A DNA stretch of 64,000 bases from Diphasiastrum complanatum (Eukaryota > Streptophyta > Lycopodiopsida > Lycopodiales > Lycopodiaceae), in the NCBI GenBank assembly GCA_029204225.1, contig CM055107.1:22262178-22326177 (forward strand), read 5' to 3'. A program made the position numbers and the translations under genes. Position 1 is the first letter of the stretch. Every line of letters starts with the position of its first letter. This document shows positions 35,701 to 47,452 of this stretch, piece after piece. Below the pieces are notes generated by a model. That model did no database searches. It was not told the DNA's origin and saw nothing but the letters and a program-made list of their open reading frames with translations.

Positions 35701-37520
35701 AGTTTTAACCTTTTGCAAACATATTTTCTTCACACATCCAAGAGCATAGCAAGTAACATTACAAAGTTTGGGAAGTTTCAAATTCTAAAGAAGATGTTTT
35801 TACACTTGGTTAGATGTCGTATTTTATCTGAACCATCTCTGTAACATTTTTTTACTATCTTGTTTGTAAAGTGAATGTATGTAAAGAGTTGGAGGAATGA
35901 ATACCAAACAATACAACCATCCATAAAGAAAAGCCGGAAGCGACTAGTGGCTAGCGCTAGCAACTGGAGGGAAGGAAAAGCGTCGATGGCACTGATGATG
36001 ATTGACTCTTCCACTCTCACGACAACAAAGTTATTTATAGTGGCAATAGCACTCAAATGGGGAAGTGATGATGACCAAGTTCCCAATGCTTCTTTCTTAC
36101 TTTGAAATGATTGTGCCTCTGTATTTTTCAAGATAGATTGTACTATTTCCAAATAGATTTGGCAGACCATTGGCAGATATTGCACTTTTCAACTTGACAA
36201 TGGAGCCATTCATAATGGTAGCAACACTTAAAAGGGGAAGTGACAATACTAGCAATCCCAATCCCAATACTAGAATGCGCTCAACAAAAATTTGTTGTCT
36301 TGTATGGGATGTGAGATGTCATATGCTTGGATCCCCCCTTCCACAATATTTCTAATTTTTCAATGCAAGGTAGACATCCATATTTTTACTTAGAAGTGCT
36401 AACATGAGATGCCCCTTTTTTATAGTTAGCCAAGATGGAATGTTATAGTTGACCCAACACCATTGGCCAAGTAGACCACGTGTGATTGACATGTTGCCAA
36501 AGGTGTTCACCTTGTGTGTTGTATGTTCAAATCTTAGGTTTCTAGATTCACTTGCAAAACATGGGTGATCTTTGTCAATGTGTTTCCATGTACGAGAATC
36601 TGATAGTACTCTCATAATGTCATTTGAAGAACGGTGACTAGAATGCCAATTCATAAGTTCTATAAGGGACTTGCAACAAAACAATCGAGTAATATAAATA
36701 ATTGCATGCTAATTTTCTAGGATGGAAATCGTAGGCAACTCGGATAGGTGTAAGGCTTCCATGAGAATTTTATGTTGGATATTGGTCTTTGTGTTTTGGG
36801 GATGCCTCCTTCATTGAGACTACAATGGACGATAAGATGAATTTATTGAAGTAGATAAATCAAATAGATTGGGTGACTATGTTTTTAGTAATCTTACGTT
36901 CATTAATGAATTCCCTTCATGAATATCTATTTTGAAATTGTAATAGTTTGTTATTAACTATAATGGTTGTTTTTTATTGGTCAAGTGAATACTTGATTGT
37001 ATGATTAGATTCTTGCTACATTATTTTGATTTGGTTCTTTTTTGTAGATTATGTTTCATTGCATAATGAATGAGATTGGAATCATGAAGAATGGTCTTGA
37101 AGATGAGCTATATAGTATTAGCACATAGTATGGTGTATTTAAAAGACATTAATTACAAAATAACTGAAGGAAATTGATAAAATATGTAACATGGGGGGAT
37201 TATTGTCATGTATTTTCTCTTAGGCCCTTGTTTTATTCAAGGTAAATTTGAATAATTATATTGTACTTGCTTTTGTAGAGTTTTCATGTGACTACATGTT
37301 CACATTCATTACAATCAAAACATTTTCTCTAGTTTGAATCCCATCACATTTTAAAGTAATAGGCTAACAATTCTAAGAAAAAAAGTTGGATGATGTTTCA
37401 AAAAGATTTAGTGGAATCTAGACAATTTCTCATGCTTAAAGATGTCGCAAACTAGGGGTCCACTTCACGATGGGTATCATTGAAAATCTTGCACCTAGGA
37501 ATTATTGATCCTTTTGTATT
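32780..37520. other. Long AT-rich stretch, no gene seen
   Basis: No convincing coding region. A G-run lies near 34341-34350. A loose imperfect duplication (AGCACTCAAATGGGGAAGTGA against ACACTTAAAAGGGGAAGTGA) lies near 36048 and 36225. Open frames at 35778-36185 and 36352-36684 look fortuitous. Confidence 0.4.
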
Positions 37521-37647
37521 ATGGAAGGAGCCGGGAGCAGGCCATTCTGCTCGGTAAGGATTTCCAAAAAAATTTGGGCGAGGCCCGGAGGGGAATTTTT
37601 TTGGAAAGCCGAACCGGGCAGAATGGGCTGTGCCCGGCTCCTTCCAT
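37521..37647. repeat. Foldback with 54-bp arms
   Basis: The arm 37521-37574 (starting ATGGAAGGAGCCGGG) is complementary, with about nine mismatches, to 37594-37647 (ending CCCGGCTCCTTCCAT). A 19-nt GC-rich loop lies between them. Each arm joins a GC-rich outer part to an A- or T-run. No coding capacity is evident. Confidence 0.9.
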
Positions 37648-37689
37648 TGCGTAATGGAGTCTTTGACTTTTCCACATGCCATTTACAAA

Positions 37690-37883
37690 GCATAATCAGC
37701 AGTTTGGGATTTTTTGGACCAATGAGAAACTGCCACGTGGCAATCTAACGCGCACAGTCTGACACGGACTGACACGCAGTCTGACACGGACTGGAATGGG
37801 CTTCAAAATTTTGAAATTTTTTTTTAGAAAATTCAGTGACATTTTATGCTTTCTAAAAAGCCCAAAAAGTGGCATAATCAGCA
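37690..37883. repeat. 12-bp direct repeats bounding a G-box-containing insert
   Basis: GCATAATCAGCA occurs at 37690-37701 and 37872-37883. Between them are the perfect palindrome TGCCACGTGGCA (37731-37742) and a duplicated CAGTCTGACACGGACTG phrase. The layout resembles a small insertion with a target duplication, next to the foldback at 37.5 kb. Confidence 0.5.
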
Positions 37884-38517
37884 CAAAGAATCCATTACGG
37901 ATAGATGTAGGTTAATAAAATGGCTAGAGGGAACCTTGGGACTAAGTATAATAGAATGGGATGGATCATATAAGGAAAGTGACTTTTTTTATAAAAAGAA
38001 TAATTTCTACTAAGAATGTGTTATCATATTCTAGTAACATGACACAAATAAGAAAAATATTATATTGCCAATAGTATTTTGAAGCTAAGTAAGAATAAGT
38101 GGCCCCAATCTGCAATACGCATGAAGTCTAAAGTGAGTGCTTTAGCATAGTCAAAACACTAGGCCAAGTTTGATCTATCTTTGTATAAATTTCTTAATCT
38201 ATGGTTAATCTTTCAACAAAAAAAAACACTAGGCCAAGGGCCTAGCCAACTTAATACTCCAATCAAGGCTCTCATTAGAGAGTGTTGTGGAGAGGCACTT
38301 AATACTCATGCATAGAAAATAGCATAAAGGATGAGCTCCACTATAAGCCAAACTAATTAGTTGGCTTTGCCTTAAACTGAAAAGTGTAGACTTGTTAGAG
38401 AGAATATGCTAATGTGTGGCCCAACAAGCAGTTAAGAGTCTTATGCTGGTTGTATAATAAGCCCAAATTCTTGGTGTTTGGGGAGTTGCTTTCATTTTTC
38501 TAACATTTAAGCTTTCT

Positions 38518-38520
<3 letters not shown>

Positions 38521-38592
<72 letters not shown>
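38521..38592. repeat. (CT)n(CA)n compound microsatellite
   Basis: About 22 CT units are followed by about 13 CA units. No LINE end was seen beside it. Confidence 0.95.
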
Positions 38593-38598
<6 letters not shown>

Positions 38599-39074
38599 TC
38601 ATAATCCATATTGAAATCCTTCAAATTTCACAATAGAAAGACTATGCAAGTTTGTGACTGTTGAAATGAACAATAATATTAACAATGATCGTCGTCGGTA
38701 TCAGACCAGAACGAACATTTGCAACTTCCCAAAACTTCAATAATCTCTCTCTTTTATCCAAATGAGTCATGACAAATTGTTCCTCAACTATCTTACAAAA
38801 TATTTTGTTAAGAGCATTTATGTTAAGCCAAGAGCTAGTCATAGCTCACGCCTCAAATGGTTTAAGCTGGAATGTATGTAGCCTAGAAAAATTTTGGTAG
38901 AACTCTCAACCAACGAGGCATGCGGCCAGGAATAAAGCTAAATGGCATAAAATTTGGAGGCCTTTTCGCTATGTGTATTTCCGGCTGTATGGAGTCCAAA
39001 TTGCTCGATGTCCTATCTTCTTACATTTGAGAGGATTGCAGTCATACCAGGCGTGCAATGGTTCTTTCTGAACG

Positions 39075-41770
39075 TCAATTAGATCTTTTTACAAATCGCC
39101 CCTGCAAAAGACCAAAAGCATGCCTTCACTGAGATGCACGGGATATAAATTACATGCAAGAGATCTCAATTTCTAATTTGACCTGGAACATAACCTCAAA
39201 ACTTTTTGAAAAAGGAGTTGCAAAAGACAGTTTGACTACTAGGTTTTGAAAGATGCCTCAACTACTCTACTGCCAGGACATACGGTTCTTGCCAATATGA
39301 GGGATTTAGCCGGCAGAAACCAAGGAAATTAGTCGTCAAATATGATAGCCTTCTTTGTTTTTCGTAAGGAGATAACAAGGGAATTAAAAAATAGCCAAAA
39401 CATCATTAGCTCTTAAATGATCCTCATAAGAATTTGCGGGAAAGGCATGGCTGCAATGATTTTCGGATAAACGAGTTTCTACTTAGAAATTTCTTGTGTC
39501 TGTTATAGCTTACATTGGAAAGTAGAACTCTCAAAACTGAGAGAAAGTGGGAAAAGTACAACCAATCATCTGCAGCACTTAAATGCTTCTCACATACATG
39601 TGACCAAAAACATCGTTACTATATAAACTACAATGAACTTAATTTACCCTGCCACGATGATAGAACACTTGTTAAAGCCATGGAATTACTAGCCGTATGT
39701 TATTGAATCTTAGAGCTCGAATTGGTTTCATGCACAGTTTTTGAGTAGCAATTGAGAGACCTAGCAGAGATTTTCGACTAGAGCAATAGGTTAATAACTA
39801 ACCTTAATCCTTGGGCGTCTCTCAGCATTCAGCTTTCTAACTTCATAACGAATTTTCTTTGAGAAAAGCCTTGTCCGGCGTTTCTCCCTGTATCGCAGCA
39901 CCCGAGCTTCTCTTCCTCCGTCTGTTGTTGCAAGCACGTGGGTTTCTTCCTTTTGCTCTAGAGATTTAACACTTTCAGGGCTTAAATGTGGAACAACGCC
40001 TACGTCCAAGTTTACCTCTTCCTGTTTTAAGCCAGAATACCGTGTTAAGTATTTTGCAACTTATGATTGCACACAGAGGCTTTAAGAAGTGCTTATGAAT
40101 ATGCAGCCTGATTATCGTTCATTCGATAAAATCAACGTGCTTACTTTCTGATAGAAAACAACCAATAAAACTTATTAATCGCCAAAAGAGCTCATCCTAG
40201 AGCTTCCGCCTTCCTGTGACGAGGGAGGTTAGCGTCTAGACGAGTGAAACAGACCATACTTTTTTTTGTGAAACAGAAATGTTGATAAGTAGTAATGCCA
40301 ATAGATGACAAAGAAGCCAGTGTAATTTTCGGCACTGATATTGTGCTTAAAAGTTACTCGGAGCTCAGTTGTTTCAAAACTGGCTCTATCATATAGCTAC
40401 TTTGAAGCTATGAAGGTTAATCTTTCACCAAAAAATTTTGTTAGTATAGAAACTTTTGAGGAAATAACAAGAGTATACAACAAAAAACTCGTTGTCAACA
40501 GGACCTCAAGCAGTTTTGCATCAATATTCCAGGAAATTTAAATTAAGTTGGATACCAATGATTGTGACGTAGAGTCGGGAGGAACAGTCTGGGGCCATTG
40601 ACCGTCTGTCCAGAAGCATCCCCGATCTGACCAGGCACTCAATACGTCCTCATAGTTTAGTTTAAGAAAGCTTTTTTTATTGTGACCTTCCTTACTTATG
40701 CTTTGTATTGGCCGTTCGATCATTGCTTCTAGCTGTTGATTTATTTGATCTGTTTCTCCTGAGATTTCCACTTTCAACTTCTCACAAACCCAAGCTAAAG
40801 GAACGAAAGTTTCTGCGCAATGAGTCTTAGGCTTGCCGCTGCGTCTTAGCACATTCAGCTCGGAATATTCCAAACGCAAGTCACTGGTACTTTTATCACA
40901 GTATCTCTCATAATCGTACAAGATGCTTCGTTGTGTCTCATTTTTGAAGGCGAATTCAAGTCTGGACTCATTGCTTTTGAATTCGTAGCATATTTTTTCT
41001 TCAACTTTCTCATCACCGGTGATTGTTTCCTCATCCATTACAATACTTGCTTCTTCGTCTTGGCCAATCAGATCAGTGTTTGAGATCAGATAATCATCAA
41101 CTTCGCAATCATCTGGTACAAGGAACCCCATGAAATCGCATCCGGAAGCATCTTCCAGAGGAGTAGCCAAAGATGAAGGGCAGGCTTGTCTGGACAAATC
41201 CATAAGAGTTGTGGAAGGCATCTCTTGAGCAACTGCGACAAGTACTGGTACTTCATGGACGGATAAACAATTTTCTGATTCTCTCCATTTATTGCATCCC
41301 ATACTTGACTCGTATGACTCGTGCTCATCCTGAAGTTGACTGTCAGGCTCTAGCTTTACTTTTGTGGCTCTTGTGTACGTGATGCCACCGATTTTCACGA
41401 AGGGGTTTTGTGAAGAGTTTGCTCCTAGGGAATCATCTACAGATCGGTCCTTCCATGGCTTTTGCAGAGATCCTACTTTCCAGTTACAGCATGAATCAGA
41501 GGCATTAGAGGCATTAGAGGATTCATGCTTATTTTCGGAGATCTCACCTCGACCAGGTGATGCAAGAGGCACCTTCTGTGCTGACTCATCATAACCAAGC
41601 GTCACCCTTTCGTGCCTCAGTGCGAGAGAGTTGGCTCCATGCACCGATACATCACAGTCATCACACAAATAAGCTTCATCAGCTGCACAGTACCACCGCG
41701 GTTTCTCAGCTTCACAAATATCGCAAGAATCAGGATATCCGTGCTTTGATGGATCCAATAGAGACGACAT
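39075..41770 (-). CDS. CONSTANS-like protein, one B-box plus CCT (group III type)
   Basis: Three exons join in frame: 41770-40556 (405 codons), 40021-39803 (73 codons) and 39101-39075 (8 codons plus TGA), with GT/AG borders at phase 0. The 486-residue product has one B-box zinc finger at residues 16-53 (C16, C19, C28, D31, C36, C39, H44, H53). An acidic middle and a conserved [14 protein letters not shown] motif with FWTDGQWP lie near the end of exon 1. A CCT domain lies near residues 442-484 ([13 protein letters not shown]..., ending GRFVKR). One B-box, the LNYEDV motif and a CCT resemble the COL6/7/8/16 (BBX14-17-type) group, which are nuclear transcriptional regulators of light and flowering responses. 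CCT mediates NF-Y-type interactions and DNA binding in this family. The exact function here is inferred. The first 410 codons also read through into intron 1 to a stop, so splicing matters. Confidence 0.93.
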
Positions 41771-42480
41771 TTCAGCTCACCTAGGTTGCACTGTCTTTCC
41801 CACTTCTTTCCGACTCGAGATTCTAGCACACACCTACCTATTGATTTCCTGGTCCCTAAATGCTTTTGCAACAAAACATTTTCACAAAAACGGCGACAAC
41901 AGAACGCTAACAACACTGATCATCTATATTCTAACGGTGCTTAAATTGCTGAATCAAACTTTCAATACGGTCAGTGAGAAGAATTTGCCCAGATAAGCGC
42001 GCTTTAACCCACGGCCACATTTTGGAAACTTCACACCCCTGGCTCTTATAACACCAGCCGTAGCATATTCAGGATTCCGCACTGCCCTGTCGAAGAATGC
42101 AAGAAGATTAAAGAAGGTTCAAAAAGAAGGCTTATCTCAATAACAGATATATCAATCCAACACGTGAACCTGGAAATTTTCAGAGCAACAGATTCAGAGG
42201 CAGGCCGTAGGAAAAGCCTGGAAAAAAACAGCGAAGCAGCTTACGGATCCCGTGCGATGTAGGCAGCTCCCCAGTCCCCACCACCAGCTCTCACGCTCCA
42301 TTGACGACGATCCCCTCCGTTTCCATATCAAATTTCCGATGCTGCAGCTAACAGGAATCATCAGCTTACGCTCGCTCAGGCTTCATCAAGGAATCGAGAG
42401 CAAATTCAGAGAAGTAACAAGAGAGAAAAACTGATGCGAGACAGAGACGAGACGAGACGAGACGGGGAGAGCTTGTCTGG
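41771..42480 (-). promoter_or_regulatory. 5' leader and proximal promoter of the CONSTANS-like gene
   Basis: Read toward the gene, the stretch has a pyrimidine-rich TCTCGTCTCG repeat (42441-42466), typical of plant leaders. A good donor, GATCC followed by GTAAGCTG, lies at 42245/42244, and a possible acceptor (CCTAG) about 15 nt before the ATG. This suggests a spliced 5' UTR. No clear TATA box was assigned. Confidence 0.35.
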
Positions 42481-42829
42481 TACAGTCGCTGTCGTGCCAG
42501 ACTATCATCATCAAACACCTGCAACGAAATTTCGACGCCCAATTATCTGCCATTCTCAAAACAAAATTGCTTAATCCATGAAATTAATTAATTGGAAATT
42601 CGATTTATCTGTAATTCGAAAATAATAAAAAATCCAAAATACAACTCAAAACTATCTCCTAATCAATCGAAAATTTATTCGAAAATAACTTTAATTCTTA
42701 ATTTTTCTTTTTTCTCTTTTTCTTTCTTTTTGCTTTTCTTGGTTTCTACTATCTAGCCTGAGATCTGATTCTAATATAGCAATGCAATGCTCTAAGAATC
42801 TTCATTATGAATCTGTTTTTATAGGGGCC

Positions 42830-43680
42830 CATGGGAAGCCCGGCTCGAGGCCCTTTCGCCCGGGAAGGCTCTGTGCCCGAGCCGGACTTGTGCCCGAGTC
42901 GGGACTTTCCTCTGCATGAATTCGGTTTTTACATTTTTTTTTGATAAATTTTTTTACACGCACCTTCCGAAGTGTAAAAAAAAGTAAATTTTTTTACGTG
43001 CACCTTCCGACGTCCGGAAGGTGCCTGTAAAAAAAGAAATTGTCATAAAAAAATTTGCCCCACATTTTACATTCGTCAAAACTGGTTTTACGGGGGCGGG
43101 AGGTCCCCCGCAGACCACATTCCGCCCAGAGGGGGCGGAATGGCCTGAGGGGGCGACCTTCCCTGCTGTAATTTCAATTTTTACTTTCTTTTTTGGGTGT
43201 TTTTCACGTGTGTAGGGAGGCATAAAAAAATTTCAAAAAAAAAGGGAGGCGCATACATTCTACGCAAGGAGGCGCCTCCCTTTTGTTCATTAGAAAAGTA
43301 AAAATGAGATTACAGAAAGTAGACTAGAAGGTCGTTATGTCCCAGAAGGGATTTGGTCGGGGAAGGGATTTCGGTCCAGGGTTGTATCTTAAGACAAACT
43401 TGGGAAGGTACTTCTCTCAAGGGTTGTATACTTGGACGGACTTGCCATGAAAACATTATTTTATTATTTTGGAGTGAATTTTTTTTTAGTAGATGCATTT
43501 CCGAGGCGAAAGATGCATGTAAAAAATTTTGAGGAAAAAAAGAGACGCACAAATTTCGTACCTGGGTCAAGGTCACACTCTGAGGCCATTTCCCGAGGCC
43601 GTTTCGCCAGTTTGGAAAAAAAAGATAGGCAAATAAAAGCACCTCTCTTTCCTTTAAAAAAAATCAAAAAAATGAATTTA
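42830..43680. repeat. GC-rich hairpin cluster in A/T homopolymers
   Basis: Several foldbacks lie close together. 42989-43035 pairs TTTTTTACGTGCACCTTCCG with CGGAAGGTGCCTGTAAAAAA. ATTCCGCCC pairs with GGGCGGAAT near 43119-43142. AAAAGGGAGGCGC pairs with GCGCCTCCCTTTT near 43239-43284. A GCACCTTCCGA phrase is repeated near 42960. Phrases such as GTGCCCGAGCC resemble the foldback at 37.5 kb. No coding sequence is recognised. Confidence 0.7.
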
Positions 43681-45374
43681 CATAAAAATTTATCATCTAT
43701 TTATTTATTTATGCTCCCATACGCAACCTCGGCCACAACACTATGTATGCCACATCAATTGGATTGTTGCCACGTTGCAATTTGGCCATCTGATGAAAAC
43801 GTGGCAAAATCTGAACGCTCTTGACCGAATCCAACGGTGGAGAGCTTCAACTTGTCTCGCTATTACTGTCCTAAGCAGTTCGCACCAGGATTCGAACCCT
43901 GGTCCGCAAACATATACTATTCTAGTATATAGTTACTTCCTTAAACCAGAAAACGTCCAATTTCTGGCAGAAAAGGACACTGAAATTACAAAATAACCAA
44001 TTATCTGTTACAAATAATTAATAAAATAATAGAAAAAGGAGAAAATAAATCATAAAATAGCATAAACTATAATAAAGCTATACTCCGGAACGCCGATTTT
44101 TCAAACCAGAGTAGCACTATAAAAAAGCAGAAATAAATAAAAAAACAAATATTTTCGATATAAATAGATATCACGGGAATTATTTAATTACTTTTTTGTT
44201 TCTCAGGAGAGAGAGGGTCTGACAAAAAGGTCACGCCCCTTCATATCCGTGAAAGGCCGCTCAGCACCCCCTGCAACGTGGCGGCCAGGCATTGGCCAAT
44301 CCTGGATTGCTGTGTTATCTGTTTCAGTTCCCGAAAGAAACCCGTCACCATACAAATATGGGTTCTGAACTCTAAAGTATTACACTTTTTTGGGAGGGTT
44401 TTCTTCTAAAAAGTCTAGGGTTTTAATTGGGCTATGCACTTTTTCCAAGGAGAGTACAAATTTCTCCACATTGACTCTTACCATGCTTTCACACTTCTAT
44501 GCCTCAAGACACGTGCTCATTTGTTATTTGTAAGTAAGGACCGAGTCCCCGTGCTCGTTTGCTATTTGTTAATAAGGACCGAGTCCCCCGCCCCCGGATG
44601 CGGAAAGATCGCAATCTACATTGCCCTTTTGTGACATTTGAGTTTGCCACCTTGGGCATGACAGTAGGGCAAGGTCAGTAGATAAGGCCCAGGTAAGTGG
44701 ATAACAATTGTCGTGGAAGATTTTAAAATTCCAATTCTTCTCAACGTCTCATACAATTCCTAGGCACTATAGTAGCCGATTTGAGACGGTGGGTGGGGGT
44801 ACTTCATGCCACCACAACATGATTCACAAGAAAGATTGTTAGGCAAATGTGAGACGACACTTGTTGGAACTTGTGCTACAACTTTTGAACTACCCCTATT
44901 AGTCGTCAATTCACAAGGACGTACACATCTCCCACACTAGGCTTTTAGAAATCCTTGTGTTGAGGAGTTTATCACTTTCTCGATCTATTTCCATCAATAA
45001 ACCAAATGGCCCCCACCAACCCATACACTAATGCCCTTGATGCCATATGGAAGAGAGAATCTATTAATTTTTTCATTCTCCCTCTCTCAACATTGTTTGA
45101 TTCCACCCCAATAAGTAGAATAAGTAGAAACTATACTGTTTAGGATTAGGTGATCTGTTATTGCTAACAATTTTTATGTTTTGAAGTTAGACCTATTGAT
45201 AGGCTCATAATAGACATTGTCAACAAAACTATATTGCTAAGAAGAAGAAACTTCCTGTTTTTATTAATAAAAGATGAGAAAACCCATCTGAGTGCAAAGG
45301 AATGCATGTTGAAAGCGTAAAAGCCATAAGGCGAATTGAGATACTATACAACTATAACAAAACAACAAGAGTAT
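43681..45374. other. No gene seen; small 38-bp duplication
   Basis: A 38-bp tandem duplication (GTGCTCATTTGTTATTTG with GGACCGAGTCCCC) starts at 44513 and 44551. A B-box-like GGTTCGAATCC lies on the minus strand near 43890 without an A box. Nothing else is recognised. Confidence 0.4.
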
Positions 45375-46226
45375 CTACATAAAGCCTACTGCTTGGTGTA
45401 AGTCGCTATTTAAGACAGTTGGAAGTTTAGGTAGTGCAGGAAGCTGTGAAGCAGCCGTTCCTGCAACTACGGCACGTCGAAGTATTGCAAGTGCCTGAGG
45501 GCGTTGTAAAGTCATAGAAACTCGTTGACGATAATAAGTCGTAATGATAGATAAAGGCGAGGCACCACGTCCTTGGAGTTTCGCTGCAAAAGCTGCACAA
45601 GATGATAGAAAATCATCGAATTTCTTATGCATGCACCCATAAGTTTCCAAAGCAAAAGGAATAAAGTTTTCTCCAGGAGTGCGATGTGAATAATCTCGCT
45701 CTTTATTTAGAGCTGCATAAGAAGCAGCAGTACCCTGAGTAGTTGAAGCACGACGAAGGAGGTCAGGACGCAAAGGATCAGCAACAACAGCATCCCCAAG
45801 CGTGCGAATCCCCTCGTGCGAAAGAATAAGATCAACTCGACGCCGAGGCGACTGTGAATCGGACACAAGCAAGATGTGGGTCTGCTCCCGGACAACATGA
45901 AAGTCGCACTCATGTGCAATAGATGCGAATACGTCACGAATGGAATCATGAGTCGCAGTGCGCTCTCTGCCAGAAGGGCAACGCATGAGATGAGTGCCAA
46001 TAGGATCAACAGGGTGACCACAAGAACATTTTGTCAAACCAGCCAGCACTGGATGAGGGAGACCCAACCTAACCCAAATAGCGGTGAGAAACAACTCTGA
46101 AGAAAGGCGCAAGTGTGGAACAACAGGGCGCACAACAAGCCAAGCACCAACACCCAGGCCTGCACAAGCCAGAAGGCGAGCCCGAGTCTCATCGGAAGGG
46201 GAATCACTGAGAAGCTGAGGTGGTCG
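45375..46226 (-). pseudogene. LINE polyprotein C-terminus: zinc knuckle and possible RLE
   Basis: The minus strand is open from about 46226 to the TAG at 45377-45375 (about 283 codons; first Met at 46133). It lacks its RT part. It begins GAWL, then a helical stretch LSSELFLTAIWVRLGLPHP, then a C-C-H-C knuckle (CSCG, PIGTHLMRC). After that come RERTATHDSIRDVF and RRRVDLIL...GDAVVADP, a spacing like the D...D of a PD-(D/E)XK fold. This order (post-RT knuckle, then a restriction-like endonuclease) is that of R2-type LINEs, but I recognise the family only from general resemblance. The copy ends toward 45240 in AAGAAGAAG, i.e. (TTC)n on its own strand. Confidence 0.6.
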
Positions 46227-46540
46227 ATATAATGTTAAAGTTAATACTCAAGAGTAAACATGTTTGTGGCAAAATATGTATGCTTGTGTAAGTTAAGTCC
46301 ATTTAGACTATGTCCATAGTCCATGGATCAACTATAGCACCAAGGAGAGGCTTGTTCCAGTTATTTTAATTAAGGTGAAGGTAGTCTATGCCTACAAACT
46401 CGACCAATAGCTTTCCATATGCCTCTGCAATGGAAAATAGGAGTAAATTTTGCTAGTCCTCTTTATTTATTTTACTTTAGCCTTTCTTTTTTTTTGAATG
46501 AAGCATGACACTCTCGTGGATGGACTGTACTTGAGGAGCC

Positions 46541-46598
<58 letters not shown>

Positions 46599-46602
46599 GA
46601 GA
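46541..46602. repeat. (GA)n microsatellite
   Basis: About 30 GA units with two GG interruptions. No LINE tail is adjacent. Confidence 0.95.
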
Positions 46603-46737
46603 ATTGGGAGGGGGCTTGCATCTAAGAAGCACGTAGTGGTTTGGCAAGCACGCATTAATGGCCACACTTTTTTTTTAAATGGTTGTCCGAGAGTCTTGTT
46701 GGTGGCTTTGTTATGGTGGAGGAGGTGGGCTATGGAG

Positions 46738-47000
46738 ATTGAGATTGTTGTTCAATGTGGAAACGTGTTAGGATAGGGAAATCGAGATTGTTGTTTGGTG
46801 TGGAACGGTGTTAGGATAGGGCAAGAAGATCGAGATTGTTGTTTGATGTGGGAGGGCAAGAAGATCGAGATTGTTGTTTGATGTGGGAGGTTATGTTTGA
46901 TGTGGGAGGGCAAGAAGATCGAGATTGTTGTTTGATGTGGGAGGTTATGTATGAGGACGGGGAGATCAAGATTGTTGTTTGGCGTGGGAGGGTGTTAGGA
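46738..47000. repeat. Minisatellite based on GATCGAGATTGTTGTTTG
   Basis: The phrase GATCGAGATTGTTGTTTGAT or a close variant recurs six or more times with GTGGGAGGGCAAGAA or GTGGGAGGTTATG between copies. Unit length varies from about 36 to 55 bp. Confidence 0.8.
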
Positions 47001-47227
47001 TATTGTTGTTAGGTTGTAATGTAGGGGTTTTGTTGATTTGGTTGCCAAAGGGGGTGTGGGCTCGAGCCTATGGCGAGCCTTCCAGAAATTCTCGACGGCC
47101 GGGTGAGGGCCGAAGAGGGGGTTTGGAAATAGTTTTCAACCAGCAATTGTCGCGTCTCGGTTCAACCTCACTAACTGCGACATTGCCCCAAGCGCAAAGA
47201 TACTTACTTTCACGCCAGCCCTTCCCT

Positions 47228-47452
47228 TATATATGTCAACCCCGACTCTCATCTTCACAATTACTTATGGGTCTTTTCCCAGTTTGCCACGTGGCCATAC
47301 TTGCAAACGAGCTACGTGTTCTCTTCCATCGATCGCGTTTCACAGAAAAAGAGAGAGAGAGAGAGAGAGAGGAGATGGAGAGGATTGTTGCAATCGATCA
47401 TCCTTCGAGCAATACTCCATTCTGCTGCTGTTTGATTTGTGCAACACTCTGA
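47228..47452 (+). promoter_or_regulatory. Candidate promoter and GA-rich leader
   Basis: In order: TTATATATG (47228), the perfect G-box palindrome GCCACGTGGC (47286-47295), a (GA)n leader (about 47348-47370), and an ATG at 47374 that opens 26 codons (MERIVAIDHPSSNTPF...). The arrangement resembles a plant promoter plus 5' UTR. No gene is recognised downstream, where a 57-bp repeat array begins. Confidence 0.3.

Noticed and set aside
40341-40541. Plus-strand open frame over the CONSTANS-like intron
   Set aside because: It lies opposite intron 1 and shows no coding features.
43870-43905. tRNA-like T-arm (minus strand GGGTTCGAATCC)
   Set aside because: There is a B-box-like match, but no A box, anticodon arm or acceptor stem. 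I could not support a tRNA or SINE call.
45707-46021. Overlapping open frames in the LINE tail
   Set aside because: They are shadows of the 45375-46226 frame, which alone carries the zinc knuckle and conserved motifs.
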